Positions 5,430-5,614 of a stretch of 5,614 nt of DNA are shown one piece after another (positions within the stretch are counted from its first letter, which is position 1; every line of letters begins with the position of its first letter). This DNA is from M1-B18 sp048264125 (GTDB taxonomy: Bacteria; Bacillota; Clostridia; Peptostreptococcales; Natronincolaceae). A program made the position numbers and the translations under genes. The notes under the pieces were generated by a model. The model searched no databases and was not told the origin of the DNA. It worked only from the letters and a program-made list of their open reading frames with translations. The DNA is taken from NCBI GenBank assembly GCA_048264125.1, contig JBLXDM010000026.1, forward strand, positions 1-5,614, read 5' to 3'.

Positions 5430-5614
5430 CTAAAGCTCCATATCAATCAAATCATCCGAAATAATAAGCTCTGCCTCTGTTTGAGCCTGCACCTCTTCTA
5501 CTGTAAATTCCGGATTAATCTCTCGTAATACTAAACTTTGATTTACGACCTCCATAACGCCCATTTCTGTCACTATTAGATTTACCTGTGCCTTTGCTGT
5601 CAGAGGCAGTGTAC
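5430..5614 (-). CDS. 3-oxoacid CoA-transferase subunit B, C-terminal part (truncated by window edge)
   Basis: The minus strand encodes 60 residues ending in a TAG at 5432-5430, with the N-terminal part beyond the right edge. The segment reads TLPLTAKAQVNLIVTEMGVM, followed by the typical VLREINPEFTVEEVQAQTEAELI. This is the characteristic C-terminus of subunit B of short-chain 3-oxoacid (acetoacetate/butyrate or succinyl) CoA-transferases of the AtoA/ScoB type. Such enzymes move CoA between acyl-CoA and acids such as acetoacetate. The catalytic glutamate lies upstream and is not visible. The gene converges on the permease operon across a shared terminator. Acetoacetate is the product of BKACE enzymes, so a functional link is plausible, though this gene need not belong to the same regulon. 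Confidence 0.88.
   Translation of the reverse strand, partial: TLPLTAKAQVNLIVTEMGVMEVVNQSLVLREINPEFTVEEVQAQTEAELIISDDLIDMEL

Overview
The window looks like part of a low-GC Gram-positive genome, most likely an anaerobic member of the Clostridia. The signs are AT-rich intergenic DNA, strong AGGAGG-type ribosome binding sites, a PAS/AAA+ sigma-54 activator beside a catabolic cluster, and a pair of hairpin repeats with an AGAACCGTCCC core that resemble a dispersed repeat I associate with Firmicutes. Genus cannot be told from the sequence alone.

Layout: (1) Bases 1-213 hold a possible truncated gene start on the minus strand (from base 25 off the left edge), a stem-loop just before its ribosome binding site, and two imperfect direct repeats that each fold. 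(2) 214-1062, minus: a BKACE-family (DUF849) beta-keto acid cleavage enzyme. (3) 1063-1257: a consensus sigma-54 promoter for that gene and, further upstream of it, a perfect 17-bp inverted repeat. (4) 1258-2697, minus: a sigma-54-dependent activator (PAS, AAA+, Fis/TyrR-like HTH). (5) 2698-2891: a divergent control region with a likely vegetative promoter for the activator, a near-perfect sigma-54 promoter facing the other way, and AT-rich inverted repeats. (6) 2892-3935 and 3976-5295, plus: a two-gene operon of a ketopantoate-reductase-family dehydrogenase and a GntP-family permease. (7) 5343-5392: a strong bidirectional terminator. (8) 5430-5614, minus: the C-terminal 60 residues of a 3-oxoacid CoA-transferase subunit B, cut by the window edge.

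How the parts fit: both catabolic transcription units, on either side of the activator, start at -24/-12 promoters, so the activator most likely switches on both in response to a ligand sensed by its PAS domain. A working model is that the permease imports a hydroxy- or keto-carboxylate, the dehydrogenase interconverts hydroxyl and ketone, and the BKACE enzyme condenses the resulting beta-keto acid with acetyl-CoA to release acetoacetate and a new acyl-CoA. The neighbouring CoA-transferase could then activate acetoacetate. The substrate is unknown. The BKACE residue that contacts the substrate amino group in the lysine-fermentation enzyme appears to be replaced by Trp, so the classical substrate (3-keto-5-aminohexanoate) is unlikely. 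This is the most interesting lead in the window.
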